Source: Bacillus sp. UNC41MFS5 (GTDB lineage Bacteria > Bacillota > Bacilli > Bacillales_B > DSM-18226). Taken from it: 64,000 nucleotides of DNA. The notes under the pieces are model-generated. The model had not been told where the DNA came from, searched no databases, and saw nothing but the letters and a program-made list of their open reading frames with translations. Below, piece by piece: positions 63,710-64,000 of this stretch. The translations under genes and the position numbers were made by a program. The stretch is from contig NZ_JMLP01000005.1 of assembly GCF_000686805.1 (NCBI RefSeq), forward strand, positions 120,307-184,306, in the 5' to 3' direction. Numbering within the stretch: position 1 is the stretch's first letter; each line of letters begins with the position of its first letter.

Positions 63710-64000
63710 ATGAAAATATCTTATCACGGACATTCAGTAGTACAAATTCAAACAAATGGAAAGAATATTTTAATTGACCCATTTATTAATGGTAACCAAT
63801 TAACAGACTTGAAAGTGGCTGAAACAAGACCTGATGTCATTATTTTATCCCATGGTCACAATGACCATGTCGGGGATACGGTTGAGTTAGCAAAGAAAAA
63901 TAATGCCCTCGTTGTGGCCAACCATGAACTTTCTACTTTTCTAAGTTGGCAGGGAGTGAATACCCATGGGATGCATATTGGAGGAGCCCATCAATTTGAG
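63710..64000 (+). CDS. ytkL: metal-dependent hydrolase YtkL (UPF0173), truncated by the window edge
   Basis: The first 97 residues of a metallo-beta-lactamase-fold hydrolase of the YtkL/UPF0173 family (about 225 residues complete). It begins [26 protein letters not shown] and carries the metal motif [11 protein letters not shown] (HxHxDH-type) near residue 48. The activity is unknown. The ATG follows AGAGGAGCG with a GTG codon immediately before it. The C-terminal part lies outside the window. Confidence 0.88.
   Translation, partial: MKISYHGHSVVQIQTNGKNILIDPFINGNQLTDLKVAETRPDVIILSHGHNDHVGDTVELAKKNNALVVANHELSTFLSWQGVNTHGMHIGGAHQFE

Overview
This window is ordinary chromosomal DNA of a low-GC, endospore-forming Bacillaceae bacterium. 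Evidence is the B. subtilis-like 'yt' gene order, a SASP gene with a sigma-G-type promoter, GerW/YtfJ, RefZ, SftA, bacillithiol-system YtxJ, a tyrS T-box and an autoregulatory rpsD leader. Some B. subtilis neighbours are absent from their expected places (ytpR between ytpQ and sftA; hisJ/braB around ezrA; argGH beside moaB). The high-GC dispersed repeats resemble those common in Bacillus/Neobacillus/Mesobacillus-type genomes; I infer that kind of genus but cannot name a species.

Layout. 1-17.7 kb: trmB, ytnP, ytzB, ytoP, a DUF84 NTPase, ytpP, ytpQ, sftA, murC, an M29 aminopeptidase, ytxG-ytxH-ytxJ, aroA, ccpA, then acuA-acuB-acuC on the minus strand. 17.9-24.5 kb: acsA (divergent from acuABC, with a CcpA cre-like site over its start), a class A PBP, and tyrS behind a T-box. 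24.6-28.2 kb: an accessory module of a glutamate/dicarboxylate symporter facing a GlnK/GlnL-type two-component pair. The shared intergenic region carries tandem TTTTGT-N4-TTTTGT repeats and a cre-like box. 28.4-29.2 kb: a secreted SH3/L,D-transpeptidase-like protein.

29.5-37.2 kb holds the most interesting system: a sigma-54 enhancer-binding protein with a PrpR-type sensor domain, a perfect 19-bp inverted repeat, a perfect -24/-12 promoter, and an FAH-family 2-keto-3-deoxy-acid dehydratase, a split UxaA-type dehydratase, an alpha-ketoglutarate semialdehyde dehydrogenase and an anion:cation symporter. Together these read as a non-phosphorylative (Weimberg-like) route from an imported sugar acid to 2-oxoglutarate. 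The UxaA-type first step is atypical for such pathways and the substrate is unknown.

37.4-64 kb returns to core genes: rpsD (minus) with its leader, dgcP, a methionine gamma-lyase with a perfect cre in its leader, free-methionine sulfoxide reductase (minus), refZ, ezrA, iscS-thiI, sspA, ytcI, rarD, NAD kinase (minus), sppA-yteJ, ytfI-ytfJ, tpx, ytxK, ackA (cre upstream), an EcsC-family gene with moaB, a hypothetical gene, uspA, two small or low-complexity proteins (one a Gly/Phe-repeat spore-coat-like protein), ald, a GC-rich dispersed repeat, an M24 peptidase (minus) and the start of ytkL. Many genes are separated by clear intrinsic terminators, several of them shared by convergent genes.

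Start sites were re-chosen from Shine-Dalgarno spacing and remembered family N-termini in many cases. Family assignments rest on motif recognition and memory, not on database searches.
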